A stretch of DNA of 25,579 nucleotides from CAYPZL01 sp964415045 (lineage in GTDB: Bacteria > Planctomycetota > Phycisphaerae > Sedimentisphaerales > Anaerobacaceae), in contig CAYPZL010000069.1 of NCBI GenBank assembly GCA_964415045.1, positions 1-25,579 on the forward strand. Direction: 5' to 3'. The notes below the pieces were generated by a model that did not search any database, was not told where the DNA came from, and was given only the letters and a program-made list of their open reading frames with translations. Of this stretch, positions 15,322 to 22,651 are shown one piece after another. Positions within the stretch are counted from its first letter, which is position 1; every line of letters starts with the position of its first letter. A program made the translations under genes and the position numbers.

Positions 15322-15552
15322 TTACGCCGGCAGGCCTCGAATGCGTTCGTGGGACAGTTCGGCGGCGTAGGCGATGGCGGCTCGGATCGCCTCGTGCGAG
15401 AGTCCCGGGTAATTGGCGATGACCTGGTCGGCGGTCAGTCCGTCGGCGAGGTTGTCGAGAACGACCGACACCATGATGCGCGTGCCCTTGATGCACGCCT
15501 TGCCGTGACAGACCTGCGGATCCACCGTGATGTAATCGGCCCACTGCTTCAT
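15322..15552 (-). CDS. DUF433 antitoxin
   Basis: A 76-residue DUF433 protein, the antitoxin partner of DUF5615 PIN-like toxins (VapB45/VapC45-type systems). Family hallmarks are the opening W-x-D-Y-I-T-V-D-P, then GKACIKGTRIMV (18-29), the VVLDNLADGLTADQV helix pair and NYPGLSHEAIRAAIAYA, a small winged-helix-like DNA-binding fold. The frame is open for a further 81 codons upstream, but the ATG at 15552 starts where family members start; the ribosome site is weak. It is 12 bases upstream of the toxin gene and would neutralise the toxin and autoregulate the pair. Confidence 0.85.
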   Translation of the reverse strand: MKQWADYITVDPQVCHGKACIKGTRIMVSVVLDNLADGLTADQVIANYPGLSHEAIRAAIAYAAELSHERIRGLPA

Positions 15553-15812
15553 GGATATCACGTACAGGAGAAAAGCTTCTCGGTAAAGACCTTGTTCAAG
15601 ATTCCGCACGCACACGTAGACGGCATTGTGGACGAGGGTTTCGCCCGCTGCTGCTGCTCCATCGTCTGCACGACACCCTGCGAAGAGGCGATTGCGTGAG
15701 AAAGCCATCGCCAAGCTTCGCTTGACGCTGCCACCCGGAGGCGCAATCTGACTATCCGCACCGGGCGATGCGTTGGGCCGGCGCCCTTGCTTCACTCTTC
15801 ACGCGGTATGCC
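15553..15812. other. Intergenic region, no supported gene
   Basis: About 260 bases between the antitoxin and the ThuA-like gene. It must contain the toxin-antitoxin promoter, but no clear hexamers are seen. A minus-strand frame continuous with the antitoxin looks non-coding. The GTGAAG-type motif is at 15789-15804. Confidence 0.4.
15789..15804. repeat. GTGAAG-type short repeat after the ThuA-like stop
   Basis: On the minus strand this reads GCGTGAAGAGTGAAGC, 8 bases past the stop of the ThuA-like gene. It differs by one base from 11899-11914, which lies 12 bases past the stop of the SEC-C gene. Confidence 0.55.
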
Positions 15813-16568
15813 TCACCGAGCGACGGTTCCGGTGGCGGCCCATTCTACGCCTCGGCGGATGAGCTTTTGCATGCTGGGGTTGAGGATGGCTTTGAAGTCG
15901 TGTCCGAGGGCGTTGTGGACGCAGCGACCTTCGCCGAACTTCGTGGTGAAGACCAGCGGCTCTTCCTTCTTGCTCCAGTCGGAGTAGGCCGAGACGAGGA
16001 CCTCGATGGGCTCGTCGCCCTGGAGCTTGGAATACAGCTCGTCGAAGATCTTGAAATTCTTCATCCCTTTGGTGATGGGATGGTCGGCGTTGGCGATCTT
16101 GGCCTCGAAGACGCCGCGGGGTCCGTGGCCGGAGGTGCCCATGACCCAGTGCCGCCCGCACAGCTTGCCGAACGCCTCCCACTTGCCGAACGAGGCGCTG
16201 GCTAAGTGCTGCACGTAGAAGCCCTTGCCCTGCTTGACGAAGTTCAGCAGGTTCTCCTGGGCCTGGCCCGTCATCTTGGGTGTGCCCCGGTGGAACATCG
16301 TCATCACAATGACGTCGTAGCGTTTCAGGGCGGCGCTGGAATCGAGGATCATCGGGTCTTCGCAGACCCTCACGTCGAAGCGGTCGGACGCCGCCAGGAC
16401 CTCGCGCGTCTTCTCGGAAATCTCGCGCCAGTCGTGATACGGGGCGACGTCGTCGCCGGCGATCAGCAGGACCTCGATTTGCTTGGGCTGCGCGCCCCCG
16501 TCCGCCGCCAGAGAGAAACTCACACCCACCATACCGATCAGCACCGAAGCCAAAGCCAAACGCCGCAT
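15813..16568 (-). CDS. Secreted ThuA-like (trehalose utilization) domain protein
   Basis: A 251-residue exported protein of the ThuA-like class, a glutamine-amidotransferase-like fold common in planctomycete carbohydrate loci and often of unknown catalytic role. Signal peptide about 1-22 (MRRLALASVLIGMVGVSFSLAAD). The domain begins with IEVLLIAGDDVAPYHDWRE, continues with YDVIVMTMFHRGTP and GKGFYVQHLASASF (the strand and nucleophile-elbow region, without an obvious catalytic Cys), and ends with the conserved GEGRCVHNALGHD. The frame extends upstream to 16661, but ATG at 16568 has AAGGAG at 7-base spacing and starts exactly at the signal peptide. It is divergent from dprA, sharing a 260-base intergenic region. 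A TACAAT -10-like box is seen at about 16647-16652 on the minus strand. Confidence 0.9.
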   Translation of the reverse strand: MRRLALASVLIGMVGVSFSLAADGGAQPKQIEVLLIAGDDVAPYHDWREISEKTREVLAASDRFDVRVCEDPMILDSSAALKRYDVIVMTMFHRGTPKMTGQAQENLLNFVKQGKGFYVQHLASASFGKWEAFGKLCGRHWVMGTSGHGPRGVFEAKIANADHPITKGMKNFKIFDELYSKLQGDEPIEVLVSAYSDWSKKEEPLVFTTKFGEGRCVHNALGHDFKAILNPSMQKLIRRGVEWAATGTVAR

Positions 16569-16761
16569 GCCATTTCTCCTTATTGCCAAACCCATTCGAT
16601 TCGTATTGCCTGTTCTCCAGCCGGCCCACCCGGCCGACCGCCTGCGGAGATTGTAGTCCATTTCTCGTGACAGCGATACCGAAAAAGTCCGCAGGATGGG
16701 AACAATGCCGCCTGTGAAAACCCTGCGGCCCGCAAATATGCCCCAAAGTCGGGTGATTTGC

Positions 16762-16790
16762 TTGACGAGCGGGACGGTTCTTGATAGGGT
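16762..16790 (+). promoter_or_regulatory. Possible sigma70-like promoter of dprA
   Basis: TTGACG (16762-16767) is followed after 17 bases by TAGGGT (16785-16790). The -10 is poor but the -35 and the spacing are good. It lies about 40 bases upstream of the dprA start. Confidence 0.35.
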
Positions 16791-16828
16791 TGTGCGACAA
16801 CGTTGAGGGGGACCAGTGAGGGACGGTT

Positions 16829-17980
16829 ATGCGGATTCCCGAGAATTCCGGAGACGTTGACAAGTGGCTCAGGCTGATTCGCGCCGACGGGGTGGGGCCG
16901 GTGACGTTTGCGCGGCTGCTCAAGCGATTCGGCTCGGTCGATGCAGCGTTGGGCGCGTCGGTGGCGGGCCTGGCCAAGGTGGAAGGCATCGGCTACAAGA
17001 CGGCCGAACGTATCGCCGCCTCGCGGGGCGCGTTCGACGCGGAGGCGGAATTGGAGCGGGCCGGGAAGCTGGGCGTCTGGCTCGTCCACATGGAAGACGC
17101 GCGCTATCCAACGGTGCTCAAGCAGATCTACGACCCTCCGCCCGTGCTGTACGTCAGGGGGACGCTCGGCCGGGAAGACAACCTCGGGATCGCGATCGTG
17201 GGGTCGCGGCGGTGCAGCCTGTATGGGCAGGAGCAGGCCTCCCGCCTGGCGCACCTGCTGGCGGCGGGGGGCTTCACCATCGTTTCCGGGCTGGCCCGGG
17301 GCATCGACAGCGCCGCCCACCAGGGCGCGCTGGCGGCCGGGGGACGCACGTTGGCAGTGCAGGGTTGCGGCCTGGCCCGGGCCTACCCGCCCGAAAACAA
17401 AAAGCTTTTCGAGCTGATAAGCGGCTCCGGCGCCTGCCTCTCTGAGCTGCCGCTGCAGTACGAGCCGCTGGCCGAGAATTTCCCGACCCGCAATCGCATC
17501 ATCGCCGGACTGTCGCTCGGGACCATCGTCATCGAAGCGGGCCTGCGCTCCGGAGCGCTGATCACCGCCAAAACGGCGCTGGACAGCAACCGCGAGGTCA
17601 TGGCGGTTCCGGGCAAGGTCGATTCTCCGCTCAGCAAAGGCCCGCACCGGCTCCTGAAGGAAGGCGCCAGGCTGATCGAATCGGTCGAAGACGTGATGGA
17701 GGCGTTGGGCTATGTAGGGGACCAGCTTAAGGAGCACACCGCCGTCGCGAGCCGACGGGCTGTCGAGAACGTCGAAACGCCCCTGTTCGACGCGACCAGG
17801 CTCAAGCTCAAAGGCAGCGAGCAGGCGATCTACGACTCACTCGGCACGGAGCCGTTGCACGTCGATCAGATCATCGCCGAGACGAATCTGCCGCCCGGCG
17901 CCGTCAACGCCGGCGTCATGTCACTGCGCCTCAAGGGCCTCATCAAACAACTGCCCGGCAACCTCTTTATTCGCCCATAA
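16829..17980 (+). CDS. dprA: DNA-processing protein DprA/Smf
   Basis: A 383-residue DprA, which loads RecA onto incoming single-stranded DNA during natural transformation and is also present in many non-competent bacteria. An N-terminal helix-hairpin-helix region (about 10-70, VEGIGYKTAERIAAS) precedes the Rossmann-like core (about 85-300), which carries IVGSRRCSLYGQ, SGLARGIDSAAHQGAL, the FPTRNRIIAG segment and the GALITAKTALD helix, all canonical. A C-terminal winged-helix domain (about 320-383, EQAIYDSLGTEPLHVDQI) is present. Length is typical for a three-domain DprA. GAGGGA lies 5 bases before the ATG. It stands alone, with no topA or other competence gene beside it in this window. Confidence 0.96.
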   Translation: MRIPENSGDVDKWLRLIRADGVGPVTFARLLKRFGSVDAALGASVAGLAKVEGIGYKTAERIAASRGAFDAEAELERAGKLGVWLVHMEDARYPTVLKQIYDPPPVLYVRGTLGREDNLGIAIVGSRRCSLYGQEQASRLAHLLAAGGFTIVSGLARGIDSAAHQGALAAGGRTLAVQGCGLARAYPPENKKLFELISGSGACLSELPLQYEPLAENFPTRNRIIAGLSLGTIVIEAGLRSGALITAKTALDSNREVMAVPGKVDSPLSKGPHRLLKEGARLIESVEDVMEALGYVGDQLKEHTAVASRRAVENVETPLFDATRLKLKGSEQAIYDSLGTEPLHVDQIIAETNLPPGAVNAGVMSLRLKGLIKQLPGNLFIRP

Positions 17981-18369
17981 CCACAGCATCGCAACGCTTT
18001 GTTGTGACGCTAAACAATTATTCCGCCATGTCACGCGGGGCTCGAAACGCGAGACATAATTTCCGGGGGATTCGCAAATTCGCCTTGACTCGCGACGAAT
18101 CTTTCACTACATTAACACTATGAACGGTAAGGAGGTTGTATTGGCAGTATAGAATCACCGGCGAAAATTCAGACCCACGCCAACGGGGGCAAGGGGCAAG
18201 TAGTTCAAGGTAGTTCCTCACTTTGAAGTTCTCTCCTTCTCGCTTGAATCTCGGATCAGGGTGTTTCTCCCCAATTGAGTGAACCGGTCTTTCGGTATGA
18301 CGCGGCTGCGTGGGCCGCCTCGCCCAAAGGCCCTACATCTATGCTTCTTTGATTTAGGAAGGAAACAGC
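17981..18369 (+). other. Intergenic region: promoter and ~250-nt leader of the LamG exoprotein
   Basis: No gene is supported here. The first 100 bases hold small imperfect hairpins after dprA (for example CTCG-AAACG-CGAG near 18041-18053). The rest is the leader downstream of the 18085-18113 promoter. It contains ACCG/CGGT, GCGGC/GCCGC and GGGCC/GGCCC pairings between about 18280 and 18335, then GGAAGG before the ATG. A ten-codon frame starts at 18120. A regulatory RNA is possible but no known riboswitch core is recognised. Confidence 0.4.
18085..18113 (+). promoter_or_regulatory. Sigma70-like promoter of the LamG exoprotein
   Basis: TTGACT is followed after exactly 17 bases by TACATT. Transcription would start near 18120, leaving an untranslated leader of about 250 nt before the ATG at 18370. 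Confidence 0.55.
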
Positions 18370-21300
18370 ATGTGTAAGAAACTTGTTCCTCTGGCCGCAC
18401 TGATGGTGCTGGTCACGCTGCTGGGCGCGGTCCAGGCCGCGGACGTTCCGCCTGTGACAGACGGACTGGAATTGCAGTTCGATGCTACGGTGCTGGCCGA
18501 CCTGGAAATCGGCGCGGGCGTCACGCAGTGGCCCGACAGCTCGGCAAACGGCCGCAACGCCACCGGCGGCAACGGCGACGCCATCTACGGCGACGCCCGC
18601 ACACCCTCGGGCCTCTACACGGTGTCGTTCCACAACTCTTTCGCTGAGGCCCTGCAGTTCGATTACAACCCGAACGACAAGGACATGACCATTGTGGCCG
18701 TGACCCGCAGCCGCCACGAGCCCGCTGGCTGGCCTCAGTATCATCAGGGTTTTATCGGCTGGGGCGAAACCGGTGGCCACGGCCTGACCGCGCCGGGCGC
18801 GTTCAACGTCACGCAGACGTTCATCATGATGAGCGGCTACAGCGACACCGGCCCCGGGCATAACGTGGACGTTTCGCACGATCCCGTTACCGACTTCACC
18901 CTCAACGTCTCGCGACTGGACAGCGCGACCGGTGTGATGGACGTCTACCGCGACGGCGTTCTGCTGGGCGAGCTGACCGACATCACGCACGGCATCCAGA
19001 GAGCCATGGCCCAGGGCCACATCGCCGGTTTGGACTTCAACGGCGGCATGGGCTGGGACGGTGACATCGCCGAGATTCTGGTCTACAGCCGGGGTCTCAG
19101 CGACAGCGAGCTAGCCGAGGTGGAAGATTACCTGTACGAGAAGTGGCTCAAGGCGGTGAAGGCCCGGGAGCCCGTTCCGGCCGACGGCGCCGAGTACGTC
19201 ACCACCCCTCTGCTCCAGTGGACACCGGGTGACACCGCCGTGAAGCACAGCGTGTACTTCGGGACCACACCGGAACTGGGACCGGAGAGCCTCGTTGCCC
19301 CGCAGCAGGTATTCAACATGTACTACCACGTGTTCGGCTTCGAGCCCGGGACGACCTACTACTGGCGCGTCGACGAGATCGAAGCGGACGGCAACGTTCA
19401 CACGGGCGAGCTGTGGAGCTTCACCGCTGCGCCGCTGACGGCGCACAGCCCTCAGCCTCGCAACGGCGCCAAGTGGATGGCCACCGATACGGACCTGGCC
19501 TGGACGGCCGGAATGAACGCCGCCCAACACGAACTCTATTTCAGCACGAATCAGGCTGACGTCGCCGCGGGCGCCGAGGCGGCATTCCAGGTTAGTCAGC
19601 CGGCGATGACGTTTGACCTTGACGAGCTCGCCCCCGATACCACCTACTACTGGCGCGTCGATGAGATCGCCGGTGACGGCAGCAAGCAGGCTGGCGCGGT
19701 CTGGAGTTTCACGACCCTCGGCCCCGGTGGCGGCATCAAGGGCGAATACTTCGACAACATGACCCTCTCCGGCGATCCTGCCGTCACGCGGATCGACGCG
19801 GAAGTCAACTTCAACTGGCCCGACGGCGGGGAGGCCGGAACGAGCTCGCCCGATCCGGCGATTCCCGTGAACCTGTTCTCCGCTCGCTGGACCGGCGAGA
19901 TCGAGATCGTCTTCGCCGACACCTATACGTTCACCACGAACACGGACGACGGCGCGCGGCTTTGGGTCGGCGACGAGCTGTTGATCGACCAGTGGGTCGA
20001 TCAGGGCCCGACCGAGGTCAAGGGCAAAATCGAGCTGGAGGCCGGCCAGGTCTATCCCATCCGGATGGAATACTACGAGAACGGCGGCGGAGCCGTCGCC
20101 CAACTGTACTGGCAGAGCCCGACGCAGGCGCGTGAGATTCTGTCGGCCGGTCCGCTGCAGCCGCCGTTGCGGGCGCGGGCACCGTTCCCCGCCAACGACG
20201 CGGCCGACACCGCCCAGGACCTGACGCTGACGTGGGGCGCCGGTGAAAAGGCGGCCCAGCACGATGTGTACTTCGGCACAGACGCCGAAGCCGTGGCCAA
20301 CGCCACCCCGGCCGACACAGCGATCTATCGCGGCCGCCAGGCGCTGGAGGCGACCGGCTATGCCGTGCCTGTGGCGCTGGAATGGAACACGACCTACTAC
20401 TGGCGCATCGACGAGGTCAATGACGCCGAGCCGGAAAGTCCCTGGCAAGGCAGCGTCTGGAACTTCACCACCGCCGATTTCATTATCGTCGACGATTTCG
20501 AGAGCTACACCAACGAAGTCGGCAACCGCGTCTTTCAGGTCTGGATCGACGGACTCGGTTACACCGAGCCGGCGCCGGGCAATGCGGGCAACGGCACGGG
20601 CGCCCTGGTCGGCCATGACATCTGGAGTCCCGACAGCCCGTATTTCGAGGGATCGATTCTCGAAACCGCCAACGTCCACGGTGGCGGCCACGCGATGCCG
20701 CTGTATTTCGGCAACGCCGCTTCGCCCTACGTTTCCGAGGCCGAACGGACCTGGGCGACGGGTCAGAACTGGATGGCCAACGGTGTCACGGACCTGAGTC
20801 TCTGGTTCCACGGCAATCCGGCCGGTTTCGTCCAGAACACGCCGGACAGCTTCACCGTCAGCGCCTCCGGCGCCGATATCTGGGGCACGGCCGATCAGTT
20901 CCGCTACGTCTATAAATCGCTCAACGGCGACGGCAGCATCGTGGCCAAGGTCGAGAGCCTCGAACACACCAATGACTGGGCCAAGTGCGGCGTCATGATT
21001 CGCGAATCGCTCGATGCCGGCTCCAAGCACGCCATGGTCGTTGTTACTCCGGCCAACGGCATCCAGTTCACTTGGCGTGACTTCAGCAACGCCGACATGA
21101 CCGAGCACAACACCGACAGCGCTCTGGCGGCGCCGTACTGGGTGAAGTTGACCCGCACGGGCAACACGTTCACCGCCGCGGTGTCGCTCGACGGCGCCAC
21201 CTGGGAGCCCATCATTGACGCAGACGGCTCGACCCGTGAGATCACGATGATCGGCAGCGTGTACATCGGGCTGGCCCTGACCAGTCACAACGCCGGCGCC

Positions 21301-21654
21301 GTGACAGTGGCCGAGTATTCGGGCGTGCAGACCAGCGGCGGCGTCAGCGGGCAGTGGCAGGTCGCGGAAGTCGGCGTCGATCATCCGGAAAACGATGTAG
21401 CCGATCTATACGTGCGGCTACAGGACACTTCCGGCCGGTCGGCTACCGTCCGGTATCCCGAGGGCGCGGTCGTTCGCGACTGGACCGAGTGGAAAATCTC
21501 GCTGGCTGATTTCGCCGGTGTGAATCTGTCCGCCGTCAAGAAAATGGTCCTCGGTGTCGGCAACCCGAACGCGCCGGCGCCGGACGGCTCCGGCGTGGTG
21601 TTCTACGACGACATCACCGTCGTGAAACCGGCCCCCGAGGGCGAAGGTCAATAA
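18370..21654 (+). CDS. Secreted LamG / FN3-like / PA14 multidomain exoprotein
   Basis: A 1094-residue exported protein, probably binding or organising glycans at the surface. Signal peptide about 1-24 (hydrophobic core ending VQAAD). Order: a LamG/concanavalin-like domain (about 30-260, closing in AEILVYSRGLSDSELAEVE); two FN3-like units (about 265-355 and 357-455), each ending in TTYYWRVDEI and WSFT; a PA14 domain (about 457-595, GEYFDNMTLSG and TDDGARLWVGDELL); a third FN3-like unit (about 600-705, TTYYWRIDEV); then a beta-sandwich region starting DDFESYTNEVGNR and a DUF1349-like jelly roll (about 835-975). GGAAGG lies 7 bases before the ATG. It has its own promoter, a long leader and a strong terminator. 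The last residues lack a PEP-CTERM or LPXTG sorting signal, so it is probably released or held by another mechanism. The 'YYWRVDE' modules are characteristic of Phycisphaerae exoproteins. Confidence 0.93.
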   Translation: MCKKLVPLAALMVLVTLLGAVQAADVPPVTDGLELQFDATVLADLEIGAGVTQWPDSSANGRNATGGNGDAIYGDARTPSGLYTVSFHNSFAEALQFDYNPNDKDMTIVAVTRSRHEPAGWPQYHQGFIGWGETGGHGLTAPGAFNVTQTFIMMSGYSDTGPGHNVDVSHDPVTDFTLNVSRLDSATGVMDVYRDGVLLGELTDITHGIQRAMAQGHIAGLDFNGGMGWDGDIAEILVYSRGLSDSELAEVEDYLYEKWLKAVKAREPVPADGAEYVTTPLLQWTPGDTAVKHSVYFGTTPELGPESLVAPQQVFNMYYHVFGFEPGTTYYWRVDEIEADGNVHTGELWSFTAAPLTAHSPQPRNGAKWMATDTDLAWTAGMNAAQHELYFSTNQADVAAGAEAAFQVSQPAMTFDLDELAPDTTYYWRVDEIAGDGSKQAGAVWSFTTLGPGGGIKGEYFDNMTLSGDPAVTRIDAEVNFNWPDGGEAGTSSPDPAIPVNLFSARWTGEIEIVFADTYTFTTNTDDGARLWVGDELLIDQWVDQGPTEVKGKIELEAGQVYPIRMEYYENGGGAVAQLYWQSPTQAREILSAGPLQPPLRARAPFPANDAADTAQDLTLTWGAGEKAAQHDVYFGTDAEAVANATPADTAIYRGRQALEATGYAVPVALEWNTTYYWRIDEVNDAEPESPWQGSVWNFTTADFIIVDDFESYTNEVGNRVFQVWIDGLGYTEPAPGNAGNGTGALVGHDIWSPDSPYFEGSILETANVHGGGHAMPLYFGNAASPYVSEAERTWATGQNWMANGVTDLSLWFHGNPAGFVQNTPDSFTVSASGADIWGTADQFRYVYKSLNGDGSIVAKVESLEHTNDWAKCGVMIRESLDAGSKHAMVVVTPANGIQFTWRDFSNADMTEHNTDSALAAPYWVKLTRTGNTFTAAVSLDGATWEPIIDADGSTREITMIGSVYIGLALTSHNAGAVTVAEYSGVQTSGGVSGQWQVAEVGVDHPENDVADLYVRLQDTSGRSATVRYPEGAVVRDWTEWKISLADFAGVNLSAVKKMVLGVGNPNAPAPDGSGVVFYDDITVVKPAPEGEGQ

Positions 21655-21725
21655 CCCGTTATGACCGCAATGCCCGGGCGAGTAAACAGCTCGTCCCGGA
21701 CTTCATCACAGAGATCCTGTGAACG

Positions 21726-21764
21726 CGAGGCCTGTGTCCGACCGACACAGGCCTCGTCTTTTTT
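21726..21764 (+). terminator. Strong intrinsic terminator of the LamG exoprotein gene
   Basis: CGAGGCCTGTGTC (21726-21738) pairs perfectly with GACACAGGCCTCG (21744-21756) across a 5-base loop, followed by TCTTTTTT. It starts about 70 bases past the stop codon. Confidence 0.92.
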
Positions 21765-21846
21765 GAATTGCCTCTAAGTGCTTTTCCGGAAGAGCTCTAT
21801 CTTCACATTCGCTGAATGCCACAGGCTGGGAGTGCACGCTCTTAGC

Positions 21847-22230
21847 ACACTTTGCACGCGAAAACACCCACAGCCACTGCAACCAGCCGGCGATTTTCCA
21901 GCCGGTTTCGTCCGGATAGACGATGTCACTACGACGAACGATCTGCCGGATTGCCTCGTGGGCGGGTTCATGGCGTTCGGCGACCCGAAGAACTACCTGG
22001 GCGGCTCCGCCCCGGCTGACCGAGATCCCGAAGGCCTCGTCCAACAGGCCCTGGATATCACCGTAACTGAGGCCGTACTTGTCTTTCATCAGGGCGATCA
22101 GCGCTTGCAGGTCCGGGCCCAACTGCGACGCGGCGGCCCCGGTGGCGTTGGAGGTTTGCAGAGGATGCCGGTTTTCTTCCCGCAGCCGCTGGTTCTCTTC
22201 AATCAGGTTCTGGTACGTCGGCGGGGCCAT
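21847..22230 (-). pseudogene. IS66-family transposase remnant
   Basis: About 128 codons from ATG 22230. The start, QNLIEENQRLREEN, resembles the N-terminal coiled-coil of IS66 TnpC. It jumps directly (apparent deletion) to LGPDLQALIALMKDKYGLSYGDIQGLL, then reaches YPDETGWKIAGWLQWLWVF, the IS66 catalytic DETGW region, and breaks off after about residue 128. The zinc finger, the remaining DDE residues and the C-terminal domain are missing, and no inverted terminal repeats are evident. This is a dead fragment of about a quarter of a full-length transposase. It lies between the LamG terminator and the PD40-secretin gene and marks a site of past insertion. Confidence 0.8.
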
Positions 22231-22651
22231 GATACCCACTCGCGTTGCTCGTTTGATCGCGACTTTCGCGAACGGCAACACAAAGTAGTTCGGCCGGCAG
22301 GGCCGATAAACATGAGTTTTTTTCGCAGGAAATCGCTTGCATTACGTAGGGCGGGGGTAGAATAAAATGGCAGTTAGAAGGCCGGTTGTGTCGGCCGGTC
22401 AACTCGCTAAACAGATACAAATCCCCCAATACAACCGCCCCACCAAGACCTGATACAGCAAGAGGCATTCAGTAGTACGTCTAAGCTGCAAGCCGGCCGA
22501 GCAGATATGACCCTTGCGACGCGGCAAGTTCGAAACGAGCACCACGGCAGCGAAAATCAAAGGGAAGCAACATCAGTGAATCGAAAGGAATTCTCCGTAA
22601 CGCACAATCCGAGAATATTGATTGTCACAGCCTGGTCCTTCGTGCTCCTGC
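22231..22651. other. Intergenic region, no supported gene
   Basis: About 420 bases between the IS66 remnant and the end of the PD40-secretin gene. Frames here are short and lack ribosome sites or family motifs. The base composition is more AT-rich than the neighbouring genes. No terminator for the secretin gene is evident. Parts may be decayed IS66 flanks. Confidence 0.4.

Noticed and set aside
15553..15795. N-terminal extension of the DUF433 frame to 157 residues
   Set aside because: Family members begin at the ATG at 15552; the upstream residues look like translated intergenic DNA.
18280..18345. c-di-GMP-I riboswitch in the LamG leader
   Set aside because: AACCGG...GACGC loosely recalls the class, but the invariant GCAAACC-type and GGGACGCAAAGCC blocks are not present.
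19111..21384. 757-residue minus-strand frame inside the LamG exoprotein gene
   Set aside because: Long only because of codon bias in the real gene; no ribosome site or domain.
22199..22468. 89-residue minus-strand frame upstream of the IS66 remnant
   Set aside because: No IS66 accessory-protein motif and no ribosome site; overlaps the transposase remnant in another frame.
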